From Salvia splendens (Eukaryota > Streptophyta > Magnoliopsida > Lamiales > Lamiaceae), in assembly GCF_004379255.2 (NCBI RefSeq), contig NC_056037.1:15820902-15884901 (forward strand): a DNA stretch of 64,000 bases, read 5' to 3'. Within the stretch, counting starts at the first letter, position 1, and the number at the start of each line of letters is the position of its first letter. A program made the translations under genes and the position numbers. Shown piece by piece: positions 45,999 to 55,984 of this stretch. The notes under the pieces were generated by a model that was not told the origin of the DNA, searched no databases, and saw nothing but the letters and a program-made list of their open reading frames with translations.

Positions 45999-46489
45999 AA
46001 CTAGATGCTGAATTCAATGTGGAAGACTTAATATTTGGAGATTGGAACACATTGAAGAATCATCCCAAGGTATGTGTTCAGACCTACAAGTTAAGGAGGT
46101 TGAATGTATATATTCTTAATAGCTCTTTTGAAAAATTGCATATGTAGGTGCAAGAATAAAAGAACTACCTATATAAGCATGAAGATTAGCCGCTTCAAGA
46201 AACTAGGACTTGGTTTCGATATGTTTATGAAGGATAAGGACATAGGCTAGTAAATATAGTGTCAAGATAGAAAATATTCGTATGTAAAATTTTGTGTACA
46301 TTATCTTCGTGTATTCAATGTGAGTTCCCAGGGTTCAATCCTTAGAGACACCCTGGGTATTCGAATGTATGGAATGTGTAATGTACTAAGGTGCAATTCA
46401 ATCGTTACGATATTTCATTTATGCAAAAGTTTGAATTTTGAGATGACTTGTTTTACTTAATCAAGGATTGCACAAAAATATGGGAGGAT

Positions 46490-46794
46490 TGTTGGTTATT
46501 TTAGTGTAATTGGATTAACTTGATTGATCAATATTATCATAATGAGACATCATATAAGTTTGGAAGTACGGAGTGCACGCTTGTTTGAATTCATAATGAT
46601 TAGATGGGGGTTCGGGGGCAGCGCCCTCGAGTTGCGGGGTCCCCGGGCAGAGCCCCTGGCTGGGGTCGAGCTGTGTAGAAAATTTTTATTTCCATTAAAG
46701 TTGTTGTGTAGAAAATTCATCCGGAAATATAATTTCTGATAGTCGAAGGACTAATTTGCAATTTTTGAAACTCCTTAAAAACTGTTAAAATCAG
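46490..46794 (+). repeat. 3' LTR of Copia 2, first part
   Basis: Near-identical to 40616-40920 of the 5' LTR. It ends at ATCAG, the left target copy of the nested Gypsy element. Confidence 0.9.
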
Positions 46795-48404
46795 TGATGA
46801 GGCTTGTTTCATACATTGGTTTTGGGTGATATTACATGCTTTTTGGGGGAGATAATGCACAAATTTGAGCTTAAGTGTGCAGATATTTGCTGGGTCAAGT
46901 AGATGCTGCAAATTGACCGAGCAGATGCAAAATGAGCAGAAAATGAGTAAAAATTGTCAAAAATCCGCTTGGTCAATGAGTATTATGAGGAGAGAATGTG
47001 TGTGAAAAATCTGTCGTACCTAGGAACGCACACAAATTACCCGAGGCAGGGAAAATGAAGCAGAAAAAGTGAAGAAATGAGCAGTTTTAAAAGATCCTAT
47101 TTTAAGGGTACAAACGTCAAATCATGAAGAGCAGCATGCCCTAGGGATTTGAGCTTGAAGCATAGGGACAAACATGAATGAAGAAGGTAGCGCTTAACGC
47201 TATCGTAGTTTAGGTAGGAAGCTCTCATAGGCGCTTAACGCCACCGCTTTCTTAGCTTAGTTTAGTTGAGTTGCTGATTTCTTAGCTTAGTTTAGATAGT
47301 TTACTTTTTCTTAGAGTAATTCCGTGGTTTCGACGGAAGAATTGATGACTCCGACGTTGGATCTCCATTTACTTCCGGTTTTTTGAAGCTTTGTTTTATT
47401 CTTATGCTCTGGACGTTGTTGTTTTTAGATCTGTTTCGGGTTCTGAATTCAGTAACTGCTGTAGTTGTTTCTGAAGTTAAAGTCACACTCTGTTTTGAAT
47501 CTTGAGCTATGGAAATTGCAGTTTATCTTATGTTGATTTTTTCTTGTTGATGTTTAGTTTCTGTTGTTCTGTTTCACAATTGTTGTTTGTTGGTTGTTTG
47601 GAGTTGGGATATGTTGGATTGTCGTTGGATTTTGTGTATCTAGATGTGGAGACGTTGGGATTTTGTTGGATTGTGGTGGATCTGAATCTGTGTTGGTGGA
47701 TCTGAAGTTTTCTGTTTCTATTCTGCATGATTATGGTTGTTTACTGTTCGATCTCGCATCTGCTAGACTCCTTGTAGCTTAGATCTGTTAGTTTAGGCTT
47801 TAATTTCATGTTTAAATTTAGATCTGAGATTGCTCTGTTTTCATGGTGTTTAATGCTCTGTTTTGTTCTGTATTTCCCGTTAGATTCATGGAGAAGATGA
47901 AGTGAGAGGTTGTTAGAAATCGGATCTGCTTTTTGCTTTTTGCTTTTGCTTTTCACAGTTTTCTGCCAGCCCAGTCAGTTTAGGAAAAATGGTCTCCACT
48001 TGCTTTTGCATCTTTGTCGACCTATTTTGGGAAAGTTTCAGCATGTTCCTTCAGTCACAGGTGTTCTAGTTAACTTAACTCCAGTTTACAAGTTGTCATG
48101 AGTTCGGTTGTCATGCAAGTGTTCGTACTTTTCCCATCCACTAGGTCAGGCAGATAGATCCAGTTTAATTCCGCCAGGTCAAGTAGATTAGAGTCTTAAC
48201 CCACTTAATGAATGCGTGGCAGCAGTCGATCCCTTTTCCGATTGTGTCTTAGAAACAATCTCGAGTAGGTCCCTAGTCTCTGTGGTTCGACCCCGCTCTT
48301 GCCGCTTATACTTTGTAATATTTGTTGCATTAGTGGGAAAATTATAAATCTTATTTAAAGGAGGAACACGTGCACACGACACACGTGCAAAAATTCCCTC
48401 TTCA
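46795..48404 (+). repeat. 5' LTR of the Athila-like element
   Basis: 1610 bp. It holds about 200 bp (about 47010-47225) that are missing from the 3' LTR; otherwise the two are closely similar. Confidence 0.85.
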
Positions 48405-48406
48405 AA

Positions 48407-48424
48407 TGGCGCCGTTGCCGGGGA
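48407..48424 (+). other. tRNA-Asp-type primer-binding site
   Basis: TGGCGCCGTTGCCGGGGA follows the 5' LTR after two bases and is the usual Athila/Tat primer site. Confidence 0.85.
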
Positions 48425-51398
48425 CTATGATGTTATCTACTTGATTTTGTTTCTATGACACTGTAAATAGCTTTCGGTTTTCTTTAATTTTCTGTTTTTG
48501 ATCGTTTTCTTTTGTCCAGGCATGTCTTCTTATCCAAGGTGTTTTTCAAGGTTGAAAAAATCAAGGCTGAAGTGGAGAAGGAAAGCTCTCCGATTACATG
48601 TGGCTGAGAGAATGCCTATGGGGCCAGGGAGTTTTCTTGTTCTTTCAATTTTATGATTAATATTTGCATATATGATCCTTGAATACTTTAGAAGCTCATT
48701 TTGTAAATACTTTTAATCGACTTTTAATTCTTGTAAATAGTTTTCTAAGAAATATCCAAAAACATTTTTAAAAAATTAAAAAAAATAGAAAATTGCAAAA
48801 AGATTTTAGTTTTTTTAAATCCATTTTTCTAATTAATTTTATTTAAAAAAAATAGGGATAATTCGGAGTTACGCGTAATGGAAGAAACTCCACTACGCAT
48901 GCACCTTATTTTTGCATAACTGGTCAGTTTGCTAAGTACTCTTCGGGAATCTGCTGGGTCAGGTAGATAGGAAGGAATTTGACAATTTTTGGACTGAACC
49001 AGTATACTCCCAAGAATACTTGAGCAAAAGTTGTACATAGTGTGAATATGTTTTTTCTGAAATTCCTTATTAAAATCCAAACAAAGAAAAAAATTTAATC
49101 CCAAAAATATTTTTGAAATTCTAAGTAAATCTGGGAAAGAAGTTTACAAATGAAAAAAAAAATCTTTTGGATCTTACATCCACTTGACCAGTTTGCTTAA
49201 GAATTTCAAGTTTTAGTTTCGTAGGTCAGAAAGAGAGTACAAGGGACCTCCAAGGAATTCCAATGATGAAGCTCCCAATTCAGGAAATAAGGAAGACGAC
49301 TACCTGACCCTTCAGAATGGCAAGTCAGAAATAGGGGAAACAGGGGATTCCGCCCAGCAGGGGGTGGCCAAATCTGCTCTACAAACTCCAGAACTGTCGA
49401 TGTTGATGTACCAGCAAGTGTGAATGCAACCCTCAGGATCAGCAAGAGGACCAAGAAGGCAAACACCACCAGCACCCCCAGGAAGGCTGACTCCCAAAGG
49501 AACCAGGGTCAGAATTGATCCACCCCCCAGTAAACCAAGTAAATTTTAAATTTCAGTTTTAGTTTTTAGTTTCTGTTTCGTGTGGTAGTATGCATGCTAG
49601 GTTGTTTCTTGCTATTGTTTCTATGCCTTCTCCCACTTAGGCCATGGCTTGGCCTAAGTGTGCGAAGTTTGTGTGCTTAGCATGTGTTGTTTTCCGTGTT
49701 TTTTGTGTATCTGCTCACACTTAGCCCATGACTTGGCCTAAGTGTGAGGAAACTGTTATGTATATATGTCTTGTTTGTCTTTACCTTCTTACACTTAGCC
49801 CAATTCTTGGTCTAAGTGTGAGAAGTGTGTGTTTTACTTGTTTTTGTGATTTCTGTTCTGTGTAGTCACTAACTGCCCTGTTTTCCACCTCATTGGAATT
49901 GCTTGGGGACAAGCATGACTGAAGTAGGAGGGGGTGAGCAGTTAGTGTCGAGCATGTAAATTATCTGTTAGGTCTAAGAGTTTGTAGTTTTTTTTAGGTT
50001 TTGTGTTTGTGTATGCATAACTGGTATAATAAATAGCAAAAGCCCCATAGGGAGAGTAATTGAAGAGAGAATACATGCCAATTTGTGAAACCCTTTTCCT
50101 TAATAAATCAAAGTCAGTTGGATGAAGTAAGAACGATAGAAAATGCCTAAATTTGAAACTAACTGTAAAGCCCTCTTAAAAAGTGAGTTATAAGCCTAGA
50201 GTAGAACACTTTCTACTAAACACATTAAAAAAGAATAGAGTGGTTGCCATTGATGCTAAGGGAAAAGTGACACAGATAGTAAGAACTAAAGGCAATAGGG
50301 ACAACCATTTTGAGCTTAATTCTTTCGAACTTGTTGAACCTGCCTCATTGGAAGGGCATCCCTTAGTGAACTCTTTGGGCCTGTACTAAACTGAATCCAT
50401 TTTTTGGAACCTTTAGCCTTCATGCCATGTGAACAAGGGGGCAGGGATGGAGTAGCTCGATGGTAAGGGTAGAAGATAGATTGAGAAACAAGAGAAAAAT
50501 GTGAAAAAAGTTAGAAAAAGAAACGGGCAAGAAAAGTTGTAACTTGACCCGAGAAAAATGTTAGAATATGGGCAAAAAAAAATAGATATATATATTATCA
50601 GGCCCAGAAAAAAATTAGAAAGAAAAGAAAATGGGCAGGAACAGTTGTTACCTGATCCAAGAAAAAAAAACAGATATAAAAACAAAAAAGATATAAAAAA
50701 AATAAAAAGAAAAGGGCAGCAAAAAAATTTTATGGCCCAGGGAAGATCTAGTAGGAAAATAAGGCTAAGTAGCCAGGAAACATCTCCAAAATGTTGGGAA
50801 AGATAAAATCACACACGGGAGGTTGTTACCAAGTTTTGTCCTTAAGTTCACATGTCCGAATCTTATTTTCACTTGAGCATTTTGAACTTAGGCCCCTTAG
50901 GATTCTCACTGATATACATTGTAATCCCCTAACCCCATTACAACCGAATGAAAGACCTTAAGGAGCTACTATATGGCATCGATCTTAAGGCATCACTGGT
51001 ATGGTAAATAAAGAGTGAATGATCCTAACATCCCTGGTGAGGAATGAGTGATCCAGTGAATTCAACAGGATGTAAAATTTATGGCTATCTTGACAAACTG
51101 ACAGCTTGACTAGATAGAAGAAGGGAGAGGGAAGAATCTGAGGCTGTAAACGTTTGGATCCTTAAACTTGTGGGGATGACTGCTAGGAAAAATATCAGTT
51201 TATGCGTTAATGTGTTTTGTCTTTGTATGTGTGTTCGTGTCTGTTTTCTTTGTCCAAGTCTTTTTGCGTCTAGGTCTAGGAGTCTTTTGTTTCCCGTTTT
51301 AGAGTCGGACAGTTGATAACCATGCATTGAAACTTTCCTTATGTATTTTATTTTGTCTTTCATACTTGAGGACAAGTATGGTTTAAGTGTGAGCAGTT
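48425..51398 (+). other. Interior of the Athila-like element, no pol
   Basis: A short frame starts near 48523 (MSSYPRCFSRLKKSRLKWRR) and stops after about 45 codons. Three palindromes on CACTTAGGCCA...TGGCCTAAGTG lie at about 49634, 49707 and 49788. A polypurine-like GCTTGGGGACAAGC block is at about 49900. A long purine-rich stretch occupies 50460-50800. No Gag or Pol domain was recognised. Confidence 0.6.
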
Positions 51399-52804
51399 TG
51401 ATAAGGCTCGTTTCATGCATTGGTTTTGGGTGATATTACATGCTTTTTGGGGGAGATAATGCGCAAATTTGAGCTTAAGTGTGCAGATATTTGTTGGGTC
51501 AAGTAGATGCTGCAAATTGACCGAGCAGATGCAAAATGAGCAGAAAAGGAGTAAAAATTTGTCAAAAATCCGCTAGGTCAAGGAGAATTATCAGGAGAGC
51601 AGGTGTGTGAAAAATATGCCGGACTCATAGGCGCTTAATGCCACCGCTTTCTTAGCTTAGTTTAGTTGAGTTGCTGATTTCATAGCTTAGTTTAGATAGT
51701 TTGCTTTTTCTTAGCGTAATTTCGTGGTTTTGACGGAGGAATTGACGACTCCAACGTTGGATCTCCATTTACTTCCGGTTTTTTGAAGTTTGTTTTATTC
51801 TTATGCTCTGGACCTTGCTGTTTTTAGATCTGTTTCGGGTTCTGAATTCTGTAGTTGTTGTAGTTGTTTCTGAAGTTCAAGTCACACTCTGTTTGAATCT
51901 GGAGCTATGGAAATTGCAGTTTATCTTCTGTTGATTTTTCCTTGTTGATGTTTAATTTCTGTTGTTCTGTTTCACAATTGCTGTTTGTTGGTTGTTTGGA
52001 GTTGGGATCTGTTGGATTGTCGTTAGATTTTGTGTATCTGGATGTGGAGACGTTGGGATTTTGTTAGATTGTGGTGGATTTGAATCTGTGTTGGTGGATC
52101 TGAAGTTTTATGTTTCTATTCTGCATGATTATGGTTGTTTACTGTTCGATCTCGCATCTGCTAGACTCCTTGTAGCTTAGATCTGTTAGTTTAGGCTTTA
52201 ATTTCATGTTTAAATTTAGATATGAGATTGCTCTGTTTTCATGGTGTTTAATGCTCTGTTTTGTTCTGTATTTCCCGTTAGATTCATGGAGAAGATGAAG
52301 TGAGAGGTTGTTAGAAATCGGATCTGCTTTTTGCTTTTGCTTTTTTGCTTTTCACAGTTTTCTGCCAGCCCCAGTCAGTTTAGGAAAAATGGTCCCCACT
52401 TGCTTTTGCATCTTTGTCTGCCTATTTTGGGAAAGTTTTAGCATGTTCCTTCAGTCACAGGTGTTCTAGTTAGCTTAACTCCAGTTTACAAGTTGCCATG
52501 AGTTTGGTTGTCATGCAAGTGTTCGTACTTTTTTCATCCACTAGGTCAGGTAGATAGATCCAGTTTAATTCCTCCAGGTCAAGTAGATTAGAGTCTTAAC
52601 CCACTTAATGAGTGCGTGGCAGTAGCCGATCCCTTTTCCGATTGAGTCATAGAAACAATCTCGAGTAGGTCCCTAGTCTCTGTGGTTCGACACCGCTCTT
52701 GCCGCTTATACTTTGTAATATTTGTTGCATTAGCGGGAATATTATAAATCTTGTTGAAAGGAGGAACACGTGCACACGACACACGTGCAAAAATCCTCTC
52801 TTCA
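51399..52804 (+). repeat. 3' LTR of the Athila-like element
   Basis: 1406 bp, starting TGATAAGGCTCG, with an internal deletion near 51625 relative to the 5' LTR. Confidence 0.85.
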
Positions 52805-53048
52805 ATTAGTTAAGAAATGGAAGAGACGCAATGCTTTGTGAAGAGACGCGATGTTTTCGTTTCAGGCCTCTTCTTATTGATCTTTTTTCGGTTCAAAGGA
52901 AAATCGCAGAATCAACCTACGAAACTTCTAAAACCTGAATTGTATTCGATCAAATATTGGTAGAACCACCAAATTGATTTGATCTGAAAGTGTTATTCAC
53001 GCCTTTCAGTATATCCAGTTGTTCACGATTCATTAAATCTCCCTAACA
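52805..53048 (+). repeat. 3' LTR of Copia 2, second part
   Basis: Continues the interrupted LTR (AGTTAAGAAATGGAAGAGAC onward) and ends CTCCCTAACA like the 5' LTR. Confidence 0.88.
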
Positions 53049-53858
53049 TTCTCTTCTCCTACTTATAGCCAGCACTCTTTTCTCTCTCCCCCATTTTTTT
53101 CTCTCTTCGTAGTTAGATAGTAGTTGTTCCATGTGTCCCTAATATTCCCCGGCATTCCCCTCCTTCCTCAAATTATGATCGTAACATAATCATCCATGAT
53201 CGCGCTCACGGATAAACCGATAGCCAATTCTAGGTCGAAAACATAACATGCAGTTTGACAGTTAGTCTTGGGCGAACCCAGCATCAATACCCAAAAAATA
53301 TTTTATCATACCGCATTTTTCGGTATACTCAAAATTTTGTCATAGTGCAGTTTTATCTCCATCTGAAGAAACAAGGTTAAAAGCCAAAGGTCTCTGAAAA
53401 AAATCATGTATACTCAGACATATAGCATTTCAAATAATTTGATATTCGATCAAATATGATAAAAATGTTATCTATCATTGGAAAGTTAGCGGCACTACTA
53501 GACAGATACCAAAAGCATGTCAGTTAAAAAAGCGTCCAAACTCCAAAGATTTGTATTACCAAAACAGAGATATCTTCAGATTAAGGAAGAGATCAGTGTC
53601 TGTTTGCATTGGTGGATTCAAAATGTGGAGTAAATTCTATGCCAAAGTTTATCATCAATTTATCTTAAGAGATAGTAACATCACATAATCACAGATATAT
53701 ATATGTAGGTGCATTGGTCCACTAGATAAATCCCGTATAAGCTCAGACTCAGATGCAGAAAAGTGACCTAGGCAAGAGTCACTTTCATTCTTGCTTGTTA
53801 GTTGAAAACTAAACCTAAAACCAAAACTAAAACGCTATGTTCGTTTGAATTATATAAA
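53049..53858. other. Intergenic spacer
   Basis: No gene or closed element is supported. The C/T-rich start could be part of an older repeat into which Copia 2 jumped. Confidence 0.35.
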
Positions 53859-54112
53859 GATTAAAGTCCCATTTTGGTCCTTAACATATTGCGATTTTTT
53901 GATTTTGGTCCAAAACATTATCTTTTGAATTATTCAGTCCCTCACAAATAAAAACGAGTCACATTTGGTCTATTTTGAACGGTTCCGTCAAATTTGACGG
54001 AAACCCTAAACCCAAACCTCCCTCACCACCTCCGCCACGACATCCACCTTCCATCATCCCTCAGCCTCACCCACCGTCATCACCGTCTCATCCCTCAGCC
54101 TCACCCCCTCCT

Positions 54113-55328
54113 TGTTGGAATCGTGCTTGGTCAAACGACTTTGATTAATAATAAATGTTACAAGACATTTAGTTTTATCAAATTAAATGCAATAGCTTCG
54201 ATCTACGTTCCGAGTAGATGACAGTAGTATATTCACTTTCTCAATTCCGATTCCCGGTGAGTGAGAAATAATATATTAAAGTTAGTCACAATAAAGCTAC
54301 AAATGAGTTATGAGAAAAACTAAGGGAATAATTAACTGAGTGTTAATTATCTCACATCGGGGATGATAAACTTCTTTGACGAAGTATTTAATAAGATGAA
54401 TAATTATGTGTAATAATTATCGTGGAATAAGATGGGTGACAGAGCCCACGCGCGCGCGCTGCTGCTTGCCCGCGAGCCGCGCACCATGACCCGGGCGCCG
54501 TGCGCCGTGTGCCTTGTGCCTTGTGCCTTGGCAATTGGTCTTTGGGTGGTCTTTGGGGTGCTCTTTAGAGCTGGTCGTTGAGCGTGGTTCAAACCCCGCT
54601 TGTTCTTTTTGGACCACCTCAAACTCCACGCTATCCCCGATAGATCCCGACTCATGGTGGTCCTGGTCCACGTCATGTTCCCGACGGACCCCGACCCATA
54701 ACAGGAGACAAAAGGTCCCCGCTGGACCCCGACGCATAACGGGAGACAAAAGGTCCCCGCTAGACCCCGACGGTCCATGGTGTATCCCGTCGTGTAGTGT
54801 GTCCAGATGCATCGTGTGTCTTCAGCTCCCTATGGCTAGTGCACCAGTAACTAACCCCCTACGGTTACAGTCAAGCCATCATTGCACACATAATGGCTGT
54901 TGACTCCATCAATGCCCTGCAGGTGGACTTGGCCTATAAATAGGCATGCATCCATTGCATTCTACACAGAACATACACAAGCATCTTGCAACACGCTCTC
55001 TTCCTCTCTGCATAATCTTCCTCGCCGAAGCTCTGCCCCCCGCCTTACTCCCGTTCGCCGGAGCTCTACTGCTAGCGGTGATGCTACTTCAGAGACGAAG
55101 CCGTTTTATCTTTGAGGACGACACGCCAAACCGTGAGCATTACCGGGGCGTATCTCGTCTTGCGGAAAGAGGACTCCTCGACTCGGCTTACATCTTTACG
55201 GTTTATTGTTTTGAATTCTTCTTTGTAATTTCAATTCAGTTTATTTCCGTTTAATTTCTCTATTCTTCATTGGGTTGTATTACGCCCGGTTAGTGTATCT
55301 TTGTATCACAGTCTTTTTTCAGCCAACA
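54113..55328 (+). repeat. 5' LTR of Copia 3
   Basis: 1216 bp. It contains ATCTCACATCG (54349-54359), one mismatch from the plant USE motif, and the likely LTR promoter TTGGCCTATAAATAGG at about 54925. G+C-rich repeats at 54430-54780 create long open frames that are not genes. Confidence 0.9.
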
Positions 55329-55404
55329 ATCGCAAGACGAGATACTCTTGCCACTAAAGGAGTTTACACACCAACTGAACTTAAATCAACACCTTTGCTT
55401 GGAG

Positions 55405-55920
55405 ATGTCGACTGACCCGTCTACCGCCGCTGCCACCGTTCCATCCACTGTGTCCCTCGTCGCTCCCGTCAACACGTCGTCGGACATAACGATGATTCCG
55501 ACTTCTGGCTTCTCAACTTCCTCTTCAACATCCCGTTGGGTGTTTAACAACCCCTTTGGGACTATCTCCGGATTCACCTCGGGTGGATTGGTCGGTTCCA
55601 CTTTCAGTGGTTCCATTGGATCCTTCATTGGGTCGAGTGTTGGACCCTCCGGGGTTGGCACGGGTGCTAGCTCCTTCAGGGCCAGAACGGGTACTGGACC
55701 CTCCGGGGTCGACACGGGTGCTAGCTCCTTCGGGGGCAGCACGGGTGCTGGACCCTCCGGGGTCGGCACGGGTGCTAGCTCCTTCAGGGGCAGCACGGGT
55801 GTTGGACCCTCCGGGGTCGGCACGGGTGCTGGATCCATCGGAGTCGGCACAAATGCGGGGGCCTCCATGCTCCACGCAACTGTGGGGGGTACGGTGCCCC
55901 AACCAATTGTTAGATCCTAA
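55405..55920 (+). pseudogene. Copia 3 N-terminal frame with 54-bp minisatellite
   Basis: Begins MSTDPSTAAATVPSTVSLVA and becomes four 18-residue repeats of the type GPSGVGTGASSFRGSTGV (starts at 55642, 55696, 55750 and 55804, strict 54-bp period). It then stops at 55918-55920. A second near-copy of the segment ending in ACTGTGGGGGGTACGGTG follows about 78 bp later, marking a local duplication. No Gag fold or zinc knuckle follows, so gag is deleted. Confidence 0.65.
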
Positions 55921-55984
55921 GGGGGCAACGGATTTGGTCTCTTCCATGGTCCACGCAACTGTGGGGGGTACGGTGTCACCATCA

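Larger units (their letters stand above)
46795..52804 (+). mobile_element. Non-autonomous Athila-like Gypsy element nested in a Copia LTR
   Basis: LTRs of 1610 and 1406 bp start TGATRAGGCT and end CTCTTCA. The target copies are ATCAG (46790-46794) and ATTAG (52805-52809). The primer site TGGCGCCGTTGCCGGGGA (48407-48424), two bases after the 5' LTR, is the tRNA-Asp type seen in Athila/Tat Gypsy elements. A GTTTAAGTGTGAGCAGTT tract precedes the 3' LTR, also typical. The 3-kb interior has no integrase or reverse transcriptase, so it depends on other elements. Confidence 0.82.
40616..53048 (+). mobile_element. Copia retrotransposon 2, interrupted by two insertions
   Basis: The 5' LTR is whole; the 3' LTR is split by a 6-kb Gypsy element (46795-52804). 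The integrase gene holds another insertion (about 42746-43632). Flanking pentamers are TTATC and TTCTC, one mismatch. The LTRs start TGTTGGTTATTTTAG and end CTCCCTAACA. The sequence after the 5' LTR (AAGATCAAATC) is not an initiator tRNA-Met site, so the primer is unassigned. A tract TATGGGAGGAT precedes the 3' LTR. Between pol (ends 45998) and this tract lie about 490 bp of non-coding DNA. Confidence 0.88.

Noticed and set aside
47502..47782. Open frames in the Athila-like LTR
   Set aside because: Low-complexity T/G-rich LTR sequence, repeated at 51962-52180 in the other LTR.
54400..54903. Several G+C-rich open frames of 120-130 codons
   Set aside because: They sit inside the Copia 3 5' LTR and recur in the 3' LTR with shifted frames; they follow from base composition.
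55386..55868. Minus-strand proline-rich open frame
   Set aside because: Complement of the Gly/Ser minisatellite; an artefact of the 54-bp repeat.
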